A DNA stretch of 64,000 nucleotides, taken from Rhinopomastus cyanomelas (lineage: Eukaryota; Chordata; Aves; Bucerotiformes; Rhinopomastidae). Location: positions 62,001 to 126,000 of the forward strand of contig VXBP01009427.1 in the NCBI GenBank assembly GCA_013400115.1. Reading direction: 5' to 3'. The notes beneath the pieces are model-generated. The model was not told where the DNA came from. It did no database searches and worked only from the letters and a program-made list of their open reading frames with translations. A program made the translations under genes and the position numbers. The stretch's first letter is position 1; each line of letters begins with the position of its first letter. Positions 13,319-24,300 of this stretch are shown here, one piece after another.

Positions 13319-14799
13319 AACTACATTCCTTAGTTCCAATAACAGGGTAGATACAATTTCTGATGTTAAAAAAAAAAACCAAAAACCATCAAAACCCAAA
13401 TCACAAAAAAACGCCCAAAGAAAAAGATCTGAGATTGTTTTTACAACAGATTGAAGCTGTGAGTAGAGTTCAATGAACTATGTATGTTTTGCTAAGATTA
13501 ATGGCTGTATAATTCTACAAGCCTCAGCAAATGTTTGAGTAAGGTGGGAAAACATTAGGTTAGACACAGAATGACATCCCATACTTGTTTTCCATGAGTA
13601 CTTATTTGCAGGCCTGCTGGTGGTGTTCTGAGTTGCAAATGAATTAGTAAAAGGTGTTCACAGCCTTCAGAAAGCAGCATTGTATTTAACATACAGTGTT
13701 AGCCTGTGAATTCCTACCTCCTGATTTGATAACCTTCTACAAATAGCTTAATAATGTTCCAACAGGACTCAACAGAACTTGTCCCTCACCCTCCTCTTGT
13801 GTTAAGCACTGACATCCTAAGCTTCAGCTGTCTTGGACTTTCTTAGTGTCCGAAACAGGCAGCACACTGTAAGAGGGGAGAGACTCAGAGTAATCAGGTG
13901 CCAGGTCTGCTACAGCGCCTGCATGCTCTAAAGGTGGTGCAGAAGACCTAAGATGTAGGAGTGGGGCTAAAAAGGACTGGCTTTTCAACCTATCATTCAA
14001 GAGGAAGAGCTCATTTTTAATAAGGAAAATAAACTGTAACAGATTTGTTAAGAAATCAAGAAACAAGAGGAAATTTTGTTAGGCAAGCAGTAATGATGAT
14101 TAGCTATAAATCTTAAAATTACGGTGTTTGGGATAGTTGACAGTGCTTTGTGTGAAACAACGAGGCCTGGTCCTGCAACAGCGCTGCAGCCCATGTCCAG
14201 CCCAGCAGTATCCGATGACTGGCTCAGACAGTTTGCAGAGAGAAAGAACTTCCGCAGAAAGAATAAAACGAGTTCTTAGCAAGGAGGGCTGGGCAGCATC
14301 CCTTCAACACTGTGGTCATTACAGCAGGTGCTACCACCTGTGACAGTATAAACAGCTTAGCTGGCAGAACTACATACCCAGTCCTACGAGCCAGGTCTCC
14401 TGCACCGCTGTCTTGCTTGATGTCTCATTGTGGTGTGAAGGGCTCCGTCAGTCTCCAAGCAGCTGGGCTCTGGCCATGTTAGGGCCTCAGTCCTACAGCA
14501 GCTCAGCTGTGGCTGTGCGAAAGGCTCAGCCCCATGGCACTGGGCTTGCTGGGTGGTGGATGGAGACCACGTGGTGCTCACTGCTCTAGGGTCTACCCAC
14601 CGTACGAGGTGAGGAACTTTCAGACACCCACGCTGTGTCTGTGCTGTAAGAAACTAGCCAGTTACAGACTTTTTCTGGGGAAAAAAACACCCCAAACCCA
14701 AAAGCAGCCACCGAGCAGAAAAACCACAAAAGTCGGCAGGGTGAAACGTTCCAAACACAAGTCCCTATGAGACAATCGCCAGCGGCCAGGCCGGGGTGA
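13319..14799. other. RASGEF1A 5' flank
   Basis: It holds an A-rich tract near 13370-13430 and moderately GC-rich sequence approaching the CpG island. No coding exon recognised on either strand. Confidence 0.5.
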
Positions 14800-15300
14800 G
14801 CGGGGAAACAGGCGACTGCACCACAGACAGAGACCAGAGACGAGGCCGCACCGCACGCGCTAGCGCGGCCCCCGCCGCCTCTGTTTGAACCGGCCACGCT
14901 CGCGCTCAGCCAACGGGGCGCCGCGCGGGGCCGTGACGTCACGCGCGGCGGGCGCGGTGCCGGGCGGGAGTACGGTATGGGCTGTCAGCGCGGTGCTGCC
15001 GCGGCGTCTCTCCACGCCGCGCAGGACGATGAGGGTGAGTACACGCCGCGCAGCCCTCCCGCATTGTGCAGGTTGCGGCTCGGGGGCTACCAGACCAGGG
15101 ACCCGCGTAACGGCTGCGGGAACGAGCAGAGATTGGCAGGTGCTGCCTGAGGGGCTTGTGCGCGCGGGACGGAACTGCGCGCGGGGGTGAGACCCGTATC
15201 CCTGGGAGCCGGTGCGGGGTTGGGATCTGGTGGCGGCAGCCGGAGCCTGCGCTCGGTCCCCCCCTGGGCAGCTCTGCCGGGAGCGGAACGTGGCAAAAAA
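14800..15300 (+). promoter_or_regulatory. CpG island promoter of RASGEF1A
   Basis: This block is far richer in G+C and CpG than the surrounding AT-rich DNA. It contains the first RASGEF1A exon with its GTGAGT donor at 15035. No TATA box is evident, as is usual for a CpG-island promoter. A full CRE palindrome lies at 14934-14941. A second CpG-rich block at about 15590-15850 is separated from it by a CR1 fragment. The transcription start cannot be fixed from sequence alone. Several open frames on both strands here are by-products of high G+C and are not genes. Confidence 0.8.
14934..14941. promoter_or_regulatory. Perfect cAMP response element (TGACGTCA)
   Basis: The palindrome TGACGTCA lies 43 bases before an upstream ATG and 95 bases before the assigned RASGEF1A start. 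A full CRE in a CpG-island core promoter is the classic CREB/ATF binding arrangement. That it makes RASGEF1A cAMP- or activity-responsive is inference. Confidence 0.6.
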
Positions 15301-18300
15301 GAGCTGTTAGAAACAACACTGAAGCGGTAACGGAGTGCGGACACCCGGCGGCGCCCCCAGGGGTGTGTCTGCTGCGAAAGGAGTAAGTTCTTTACTGAGA
15401 AAGTGGTTGGGCACTGGAACAGGCTGCGCAGGTAGGTGGTGAAGTCGCCGTCCGTGAAGGTGTTTGAAAAACAAGTAGCTAGAGCACTTGAGTCCATGGT
15501 GTAGGGGTTAGGGAGATGTTGTGATGAAGGCTGGACTTGTTGAGGTCCTTTCCAGCTGTGATGATTCGACAATTCTGTGAAAGCACCGCGCCGGGGCTGC
15601 TCGGGCGGGTGGGGGTACTTTACCTTCGGCTTCCCCGCGGTGCGGCGAGATGAGCCAGCAGCGCCCACCACGGCCAGTCCAGCCCGAGGAGTAGCTTCCA
15701 GCTCCTTCGCTATGGACCTTAAAAGGGAAAAACCCCAATAGCCGGGCAATGAGACCGCCCGCAGCGCCGAGCTGGCAGCTCCAGCCTCCCGTGAGAGCGC
15801 TGCGTGCCGCAGAGCGCGCGGCCAGCAGGGAGGTGTGGAACGCCAGTCGCCTGAACGCCACAGCCTTCGTGTTCTCATTTCTGATAACACTGTTAAGACC
15901 TGCATGTTCTGCTCTGACCATTTGCTGAACTTGGGGAACTGGCCCAAAGGAGCTTCCCTCGTCGCTCCGTTTCAACTTAGAGGGAAGCGCAGTTCCCTCT
16001 GCATCACCTATGGGTACTGGGGCTGCTGGCTAAAGCCGCACGGCAGCACTGCTGTAAGAACCAGGAAAACGCTTTGGATCCCGGGTTGTAAACACGAGTG
16101 ATCACTTGGGAAAACTTGAGAGGAAGCAGGTACCTTTTATTACAATAACAGAGGTTTACTCTGAAGTCGTTTCAAGTGCTACCAGAAAAGAAAGCTGATT
16201 ATAAAAAAGCCGCAACCTTGCGGCATATGTAGGGTTTTCAGTTCTTTAACTAGGTTTTGAACCACTGCAGAAGAGAAGACTTTCCAATCCCTAATGATTC
16301 TATGATTCTGTGAAAACAGTCGGGAGCAGCTCTCGGCTTCTGTCAGCTCCTGTCAGGTTCAAGGTACTGGCCTAATCCCCTGCACCCAGCTAAGTGCTTC
16401 TCATCGGGTTTGTTTCCTAGGCAGCAGCTAAAGAGTTAACGCCGACGTCTTTTCACTGTACCTTCCAGCCTTAACTACTTCAGCAGCCAGGGGGAACTGT
16501 TTCGGTGCTGACGCCGAATACTGTTTTCAACCTTTATGTTCAGTAGCAGGATGTTCTGTTAAAGCTTTCTGTAACCGGTTTAAAACGAACCAACAGACAC
16601 TCCACGCAGGGTGTACTCACAGCTGGTACCCACAGAGCCCAGAGGAGGGAGGTGGAAACCCCAAACCTTCGTGTGTGCGTTTGGTTTTGCGACAGCAGGT
16701 TGGCTTCCTCAGCATAAACTTCCAAAGAATCGGTTGTGTAGAATGGTACATGGCACAGCATTCGGTTCCACCCAGTTCGTGCAGGAGACAAAGATGATTT
16801 TGTTCAAAGAGTATGTCTGTCCCCTGCTGTTTCCCCCCCACCCCGGCCTGGTCAATTTCTAGCTACAGAAGCAGTGAAGGATTTATCCTCACAAGTCAAG
16901 TGTTTTGGCCAAAGAATGGACTTTAAAAGGCCCTGAAACAGCATCGTACTGAACAAACAAACAAACACACACTGTGCCTTAAAGTCCCTCTTTTTAAATT
17001 CACAAAGGTATAGTTTTGCTTCAGAGCCAAGAAGAAAGGAAAAATCAAGTGCAGTGAAAAACATCCTTGTAGCTTCTGCACCTACAGCCTTAGTGACAGG
17101 GTTCAAACTACGAAGCCAGCTTATAGATGTGCGACTGCTTGGGTTCAGAACTTGGCTCAAATGCCCAAGCTGTGCTCAGGCAAATATGTAATTGTGTTTA
17201 ATGCTTGCCTCTCTAAAACCCACACATAGGACATCCCAAAAGAAAGCTTAACCCTCTTTATTTTTTCTGCAGGAAACTATGCCCCAGACACCAATATTTT
17301 CCAGCATGCTTGGTTCCAGTAGTGGACAAGTGCAGCCAGATATGGGAGAAAGGAGTGTTGACCCTGTTTATCAGGATGGAAACCTTGTTTCTGGATCATT
17401 GGAGGCCTTGATAGAGCGCCTGGTGCCCACCATGGACTACTATCCAGATGTAAGTAGCCTCTGAAAAGTGGTTTTTTTCTTCCCATGACTGTCCTGCATT
17501 AGTATCTGCATTGGTACTTCCCAAGAGGCTGTCTTGGTCCCATTCAAGATGTAAAGATGCACTTCTTTGGCTTGCAGTGTTCCTTCACTAAATATGTTGT
17601 TCATTGCGGATTCTCTGCTTTCTGGTTGTAAAGGAGAGCACTTGTTAGAAAGATAAAGCCATGTTGAACCCAAATGGGTGCCTTAACAACCAATTAAAAG
17701 CAGCATTAGCTACAGAATTTTCAATCCTTCTAAGCTGCTTTAGCTCTAATGCTGCAAAGATTAACTACTAACCAGCTCCTACCTAGGGAAGCAAACCTAA
17801 GACCAGCTGTAGTGTTTTTTTCTTTCCTTAAATTTTCTATGCATCTCCTAGTTAGGCCATTGAAAAAAGACCCAAAAATAGATGTTAATTAAAATACTGT
17901 TTCAAGACATTTTAATGGGCCCACACTGTAATAACTTACGTTTCTGAGCCTGAAAATAATACTGCAACTGATTAAACATCCTCAGCACGATCCCTTGAAG
18001 TAAATACTACTTATAGCTCGGTGTAGTAAGAATCTGAACCTAGGATATTATTAAGAAATCACTTGATCACTTAAAATTACCCCTTGTACCCCTTAATGAG
18101 AGATGCTGTTCAAACGGGTTGCCCAAGCTACAGCAGATATCCCATCTGAGCTCTGAAAAAGCAGCAGCTATGACAGAAGCACGCCAGCTCTGTGCAAAGA
18201 CTAACAAGGGGTGGGAAACTGCAATCACTATTAGTCCCTGCATTTTGCTTATTGCGTTTTACCATTGTCTGCCATGCTATGTCTTGTATGTTTCTTAGTC

Positions 18301-21300
18301 TGATTATTGTAGAACTACTTACTGTGGTTTACCATCAGTCACGATAAAGTCCCCCCATACAGACACTACCCGTAATCACTATGCACAGAAAAGGGACTGT
18401 AGCAGCTGAACTGCCATCAGTCATCAGCAGAAGATTCAAAGAACCAAACCCAGGATGTTTTCATATTCCCGAGTAATCCTAAACCTTGGATTTAAATATG
18501 GCCAACACACAACTGCACTCCATATGACAGATGCATAGTACTAAGTGTTTTATGAGGCACAGATATAACCATCGTTAGTTCTGAAGCCTCTGCTCCCTGC
18601 CCCCCATACACACTGCAGAAGAGATGTGTAGAAGAAAGCAGTGGGTAGAGCTAGTCTGTAGTAAAACCTTCCAAGGAGTCAATTCCTTGTCTTTTATTTC
18701 ATACTACAATATAGTTACTTGCTGCTTGGATTTCTGGACAACAGCTAAGTTCTTTTAAGTAGCTGCTAATGCACATCCCCTGTTATAAATACATCTGATG
18801 TTACAAGTTCCAACACAGCTACTCTGCAAATGGTTCTGTAAAGTGAGCGTTACTTACAGGGTCTGCGAGCTCGTTTGGAATGGTGACAGTTTCCATGGTT
18901 CTATCCCTTACTCCAAGCAAACTGGGAAGTGACAGACCCCACCCTGGGAGACTGCAGTTTAAAGAGACAGCAAGCTGACAGCTGAGAGGTGCAACAGCAG
19001 AGAGGTAGAAAATTGCATTAAACCAAACTCTTCTCCTCTACTGCAGGACACACTTTTTCAGTTACATATCTCAGTTTAACTGAACAAACTAATTTTAAAA
19101 TAAGTAGATAAATAAGCTTGAAACAATGTACAGAAGAAGCTGAAATACAGTCATCTTCAAATGAAAGGATTTTATTTTAGTTCAGCTGCATGTTTATACT
19201 TGATTTAATGCACATTTCTATTTTTAGGGAAGCTCCACAGAGGGTTAGGGATAGCTGTTTAGGCTGATACCCATGTCAGAAAAGCAGCCAGAGAAAGGTA
19301 GTGAATATCTCTCAGTCTCATGCCTCTGGCTGCACATGTGAAGCAAAGCAACCAGACATCACCAACTAAATCACACTGTGATGAGTTATCAGTTGCTTTA
19401 GTTTCAGAGTGACATATCTGTAAGTTGCAGATCTCATTCACATTTTTGGATGAGTACATCTGAGCATGGTGCTCAGAAGACATTCCTGTCTGTGTGGACA
19501 TGCAGCTAAAGATCACAGTATCCTTCTGGACAGGGGAAAAAAACCCAACCCCAAGGAGGGCGGGGAAGAAAAAAAACACTGAGTGTCTTTCTCTGCTGTT
19601 TATAGAAACTAAACAAAAATGTACTTGCCATGTTGGCAGAAGACAAGAGGGACAAGGGAGGGTGAGAAAGATAAGGACCTGCATTTGTGTACTGCTCCTT
19701 TGAGGCTTGTTTGTGCGCAGGGACTTGTTCAGCATATATGAAAATGTCTACTCATGAAACGGAGGAGTTTGGGAACTTAGGAACGGAATGTACCAGTTTG
19801 CAACCCTTTTGCCCAAGCAAGAAAGCATTTCAGGAAAGTATTTCCCAAACAAGATGTTTCAGAGTGAGCAGTGACTGCACAGATATTTTTCTTCTCCTCC
19901 CCAAGAAGACATCAGTGCATTCTTGGGTCAGAGAGTAACAATTCCTTCTCTAGTCTTGTGCGCTCATGCTTTTTGAATTTTTTAAATATATAATTCAGCT
20001 TCTGCCTTAGCAACAACTTAGGCATTAAAGGAATTTGGTTTCTTAGTCTCTTGTAAAGCACAAGCCCCTTTTGTGTCAGCTTACATTGCTCCAAGCACAG
20101 AAAAGGTGTTTCTTTTGCCTTTCCTCCCAAATACCTGTCACTTTTGTAGGATAAACACAGCTTAACTTTCGATCTTGTAGCTTATAGAAGCATTTGTAAA
20201 CTATTGTCAATCCAGCTAGCTTCATAGCCAAATTTCCTTCTCCATGGCATCATCTTTGAGATTAAAAGCCTGCCTACAAGAGAGTGTTGGGTTTTATGCA
20301 GTTCTAGCATTTAGTCTGTATGTAGTACCTGTGCAACAAATCACACAAATCCTTAATCTAGGTAAGACATATGACTTTAGTATGAAATATTTCCTAACCA
20401 CTGCGTTCATAACCCCAGACATCTACCACTCAGCTGAAACACATGGCTCAGTTCAACCTGAATTTTCCTTATTGGATAGGGAGCAGCTATTAGCAGAGAA
20501 GCAAGAAAATGGGGGTCAGTACATCTGCCAGACCTATAACTGTTAATTTGGTTGTTAATTGCAGCTACTCTTGTCTATGCCAGCATAAGCAATGAACCCC
20601 CACCATTAGATACCAATGGGTTGCAAAGTTCTGAACCTCATTCCAGTTAAGCACCCTAAACAATTTGAATAAAAATACAGCAGATGATTTCCAGAAGTAA
20701 TAATAATTAGTTTCTAAAGCCTGGTAGTCCAGCCTTGTCTGGAAAAGCACTGGTTGGGTCTAGTACACATCACTGATTACTCGTCAGAGCCTCAAATGGA
20801 TGGTATGCACTTTTAGGGTCAGGCGTTATCTTCCTGCATCGTGGCAGTTCAGCACGTTTTTGAACATCATATAAAATATTATCAAAGAAACCAAACAGCA
20901 GCACAGGTCATCAGGTCACACTTTCCTTGCAGCATAAAAATAGAGAACTGATACTCTGTGGTGCAGGCCTTTCTCAGAGTCATTCTGGATAAACAGTGTC
21001 CCACATCACACAAACTTGCACCAAGGGACCAACACTAGAATTAGTATAAGAGGCAAAATTATGTATTTCCTTCAAACAATGTGTTCCAGCTTATCAGAGT
21101 GAAGGTCACTGGCAGGACTGCGTGGCTTAAGTTGTGGTTTCCTGGTACTTGCATGTAGTGACATCTTTCAAATAGGCTTCTAAACCCCCCAAAACAAGAA
21201 TGTGGTGAAGGGATGAAAATCCCTTATTTCTTTGTTTTTATTGTCTATCTCCCTCAAGTGCAAGATACTGTAAAAATGAGTTGCTTCACATTTACAGAAC

Positions 21301-24300
21301 AAAAATTTTCTCACAGCCCAGTGGCAGCTGATATGTTCAACAGTTAAATTCCTTTCCTAGATAGTCCACAGTTTTAAATTCAAGGAAAACACAGGTAGAA
21401 CAGAACACAGAAATTGGCCACAAAAAATAGTAGAAGATAACCAGGCACAGACAAAATAACCCCAAACCCCTCCCCCAAAATCTCAGGAGCCAAGACTATT
21501 CTTTCTCTTGCCTTCATTCACTACAGAGCATATCAGCCTGGGATTGTTCTCACACACATAAGACAAAACATCTAACATGTTGTCCTGTAACACAACACAA
21601 CCAAGTCCCCTTTTGTGATTCAAGTTGGCTCTTCAGCCTAATTTTAGTGCTCCTAACAGACCACATACACCACTACAGATGTTTTTATACAGCTTCTCCA
21701 AAGACAACAAAATGCCATACAGTGTTTCCAAGTGCAGGCACCAGAGATACACTGAATTCTTTTTAAAGTTAACGAACTTCAATTTTTTGTCATTGCAAAG
21801 AAACTCCTCTGGAATTCTGGAGTCTCATACCAAATGAAAGCAGAATCACAGAATCACTCTGGTAGGAAAAGACCCTTGGGATCATCAAGTCCAACCGTCT
21901 ACCCCACCGTACAAGTTCACCCCTGAATCATATCCCTCAATACCTCATCCAAATGATCTTTAAACACATCCAGGGATGGCAACCCAACCACCTCCCCAGG
22001 AAGCCCACCCCCTCTGTGAAAAAACTTTTCCATATGTCAAGTTCAAAACTACCCTGCTGCAGCTTGAACCCATTCCCTCTTGTTCTATCACTAATTGCTT
22101 GTGAGAAGAGAGACTTTCTTAAATTTCACTAATGTATGTTTTTGGGGGCTGTTTGCAGCCACTCCATCAAGACAGAAGGACATGCTTTCAGTGTGCTGTC
22201 ACCATCCCAGCCACTTGCTTGAAGTCACTGGGAGTCCAATTGTTAGGTGGCCCCAAGCTGTCCATCTGCTGTAGGCATGAGTGGAAGCACCACTCAAGAG
22301 CCTGATCTAAACTGTCCATCCAGCTAACCCTTCCCCTCCCTTCTTTCTCCATTCATAAACAACAGACAAGGCAAAGCCTGTAGATCCAGTTTGATTGAAT
22401 GGAATTAATGTGATTCCTAGGTTAATACATGAACCCCGGTCCTACTAAGATCTCCAAATCCAAACAAGCATTTTGAAAGCTTCTGCTCCATCACACTCTA
22501 TTCTTTTCATGAGCTTCCTCCACACACTCAGGACAGAGCTGGATGTGCAGTAGATACATGCTTAACCAATCTTACTGCTCACTCCCAGAACACTGGGACT
22601 TTTAGTGAATTTCATCTAAAAAATTTCATCTCTAAAAAAAGATGAAATTTTCCCCCTTCTGAAAGTTGGAGGGCTTTGGTGCCAAATGTATATTATAGGG
22701 CACACTGAGTTCTAAAGACACACCATTTTTTATTAACAGCACATCTTACTGTGAGCAGAAAGATAAACCCCATAAGCTTTTTGGGATCCTAAAGATAACA
22801 TTATTGTTTAACAGAGATTGCCAACAGCACAGTTTGGTAGCTGATGGTTGATAAGCGCCATGTTTTAGATAAGCGGACTTAGGATTTTTGATGTCTCTAG
22901 AGCCCTGGACTATTTATATGCACACTTGGCTGTGGCCTGCCAAATCCCATTTCTACAAGCACAGTGCACAGGAATACACTGCAAATACAACAGAAGTTAA
23001 TTGAGATCCATTGTCAAGGAGATCCCCTACAATTTCCCAACTCCAATTTTGTCAAAGAGCCTGAAGCAAAACTAGAAGTGCTTACAGTGCTGTTGTCATT
23101 ACTTAGGCGATTACACTCAAGTACAGAGCCAAGTCTCAAACACTGAAGCAGTAGAAGGGCATGAAGGCATCAAGTCAGGTGTAGGTTTTGGAATACACTG
23201 CATGACACCTTTTAAAATACAAACAAAGAGGCTATTTTTAATGATAAATAATAATTGTTGGCATTGAGAAGACTCTGAAGCAGGCATTGAATATTTAGCC
23301 AAGCTGCAAATTAAATTATTGTCATGTCGCTGCATCTAAGCTAAAGCTTGGGTCAGTGGTAGTGGGGGGAAAAAGGAACCAAAAAAACCCCATAAACACA
23401 GAAATGACAGCCATGGTTTGGAAAACACCTGAAGCAGTTCTCTGCAGCTCAGTGAAAAACAATGGCTCTTAAAGAAACCAAGCAGGAAAGTTTCATGGAG
23501 TAGTTTTTCTAAGAAAGACAGACTATTTTTGCTAAAGTTATTCAACTTGTTCCTTTGGTTTTTCTTTTTCTCTCTGCTTCCACAGAGGACTTACATCTTC
23601 ACTTTCCTATTGAGCTCACGAGTCTTCATTCACCCACACGAGCTCTTGGCTAAAGTGGGGCAGATCTGCATTAAACAGAAGCAGCAGCTAGAAACTGGGA
23701 CTGAGGCAGAAAAGGTAAACCGATGACCGTTATGTCCTTCAGTAAGCTGTGCTACTGTCATGTATTTCCTACTCTCTTGTTCTCGTTGTAAAGCTGAATA
23801 GATCGATAAATATTAAATTGCAAGTAGAATTGGTCTGTGTTACTGAATACACTTCAGTATTTGGGGCTTTTTCCTTGAAGTACTGTTGCTAGACACAAAC
23901 ATAGCGTCTGTAGTACCTCACTAGTTGGATACAGTGTCTGGAAGTACACCTTTGCTCATGAGCTACAGGTCAGAACTCTGCACTGGAGCAACATGTATTT
24001 GTCATGGCACCAGCCCTTCAAGTCGCTTTGTGGCTTTCACCAAGATAAGTCTTTGTCAAATCTGATCCCCCTTTCTGCAGTCACCCTCATCATCCTATTA
24101 GAGTGCTCTGCTGTTGGTTAACAGTGGCATGCTTTGTTACGTTGGAGTAACAGTAAATCAGAAAGTTACCTTTCATGAAAATGAAAGGATGTACTGCTTA
24201 AAATTGTAGCCTGCACTGACACGTGTGACTGCAGTTTTACTCTGGCAGGTTAGACCACACTGGGTCAGTGCAGTGGGATGTGCACTTACAAATCTCACCC

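Larger units (their letters stand above)
14977..17322 (+). other. Overlapping upstream open reading frame in the RASGEF1A leader (spliced)
   Basis: An ATG at 14977 has G at -3 and G at +4, a strong initiation context. It reads through 14977-15034, crosses the exon 1/exon 2 junction (17273) and stops at TAG 17320-17322, for 35 codons. It is out of frame with RASGEF1A and overlaps both candidate RASGEF1A start codons. Whether it is in the mRNA depends on the unmapped transcription start. Confidence 0.5.
17450..23585 (+). other. RASGEF1A intron 2
   Basis: A 6.1 kb intron with one CR1 copy and a strong AT-rich hairpin, annotated separately. Open frames up to 158 codons (19259-19735, minus) look random. 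No further exon recognised. Confidence 0.7.

Noticed and set aside
14586..15319. Several minus-strand frames suggesting a divergent gene at the CpG island
   Set aside because: Low-complexity Arg/Ala/Pro-rich translations typical of CpG islands. A divergent non-coding transcript is possible, but nothing in the sequence shows a protein.
15087..15947. 286-codon minus-strand open frame in the RASGEF1A promoter region
   Set aside because: It crosses the CpG island and an unrelated CR1 fragment. High G+C reduces stop codons, and no domain or splice logic supports it.
19259..19735. 158-codon minus-strand frame in RASGEF1A intron 2
   Set aside because: Unrecognised, with a phenylalanine run from a poly-A tract. 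No supporting exon structure.
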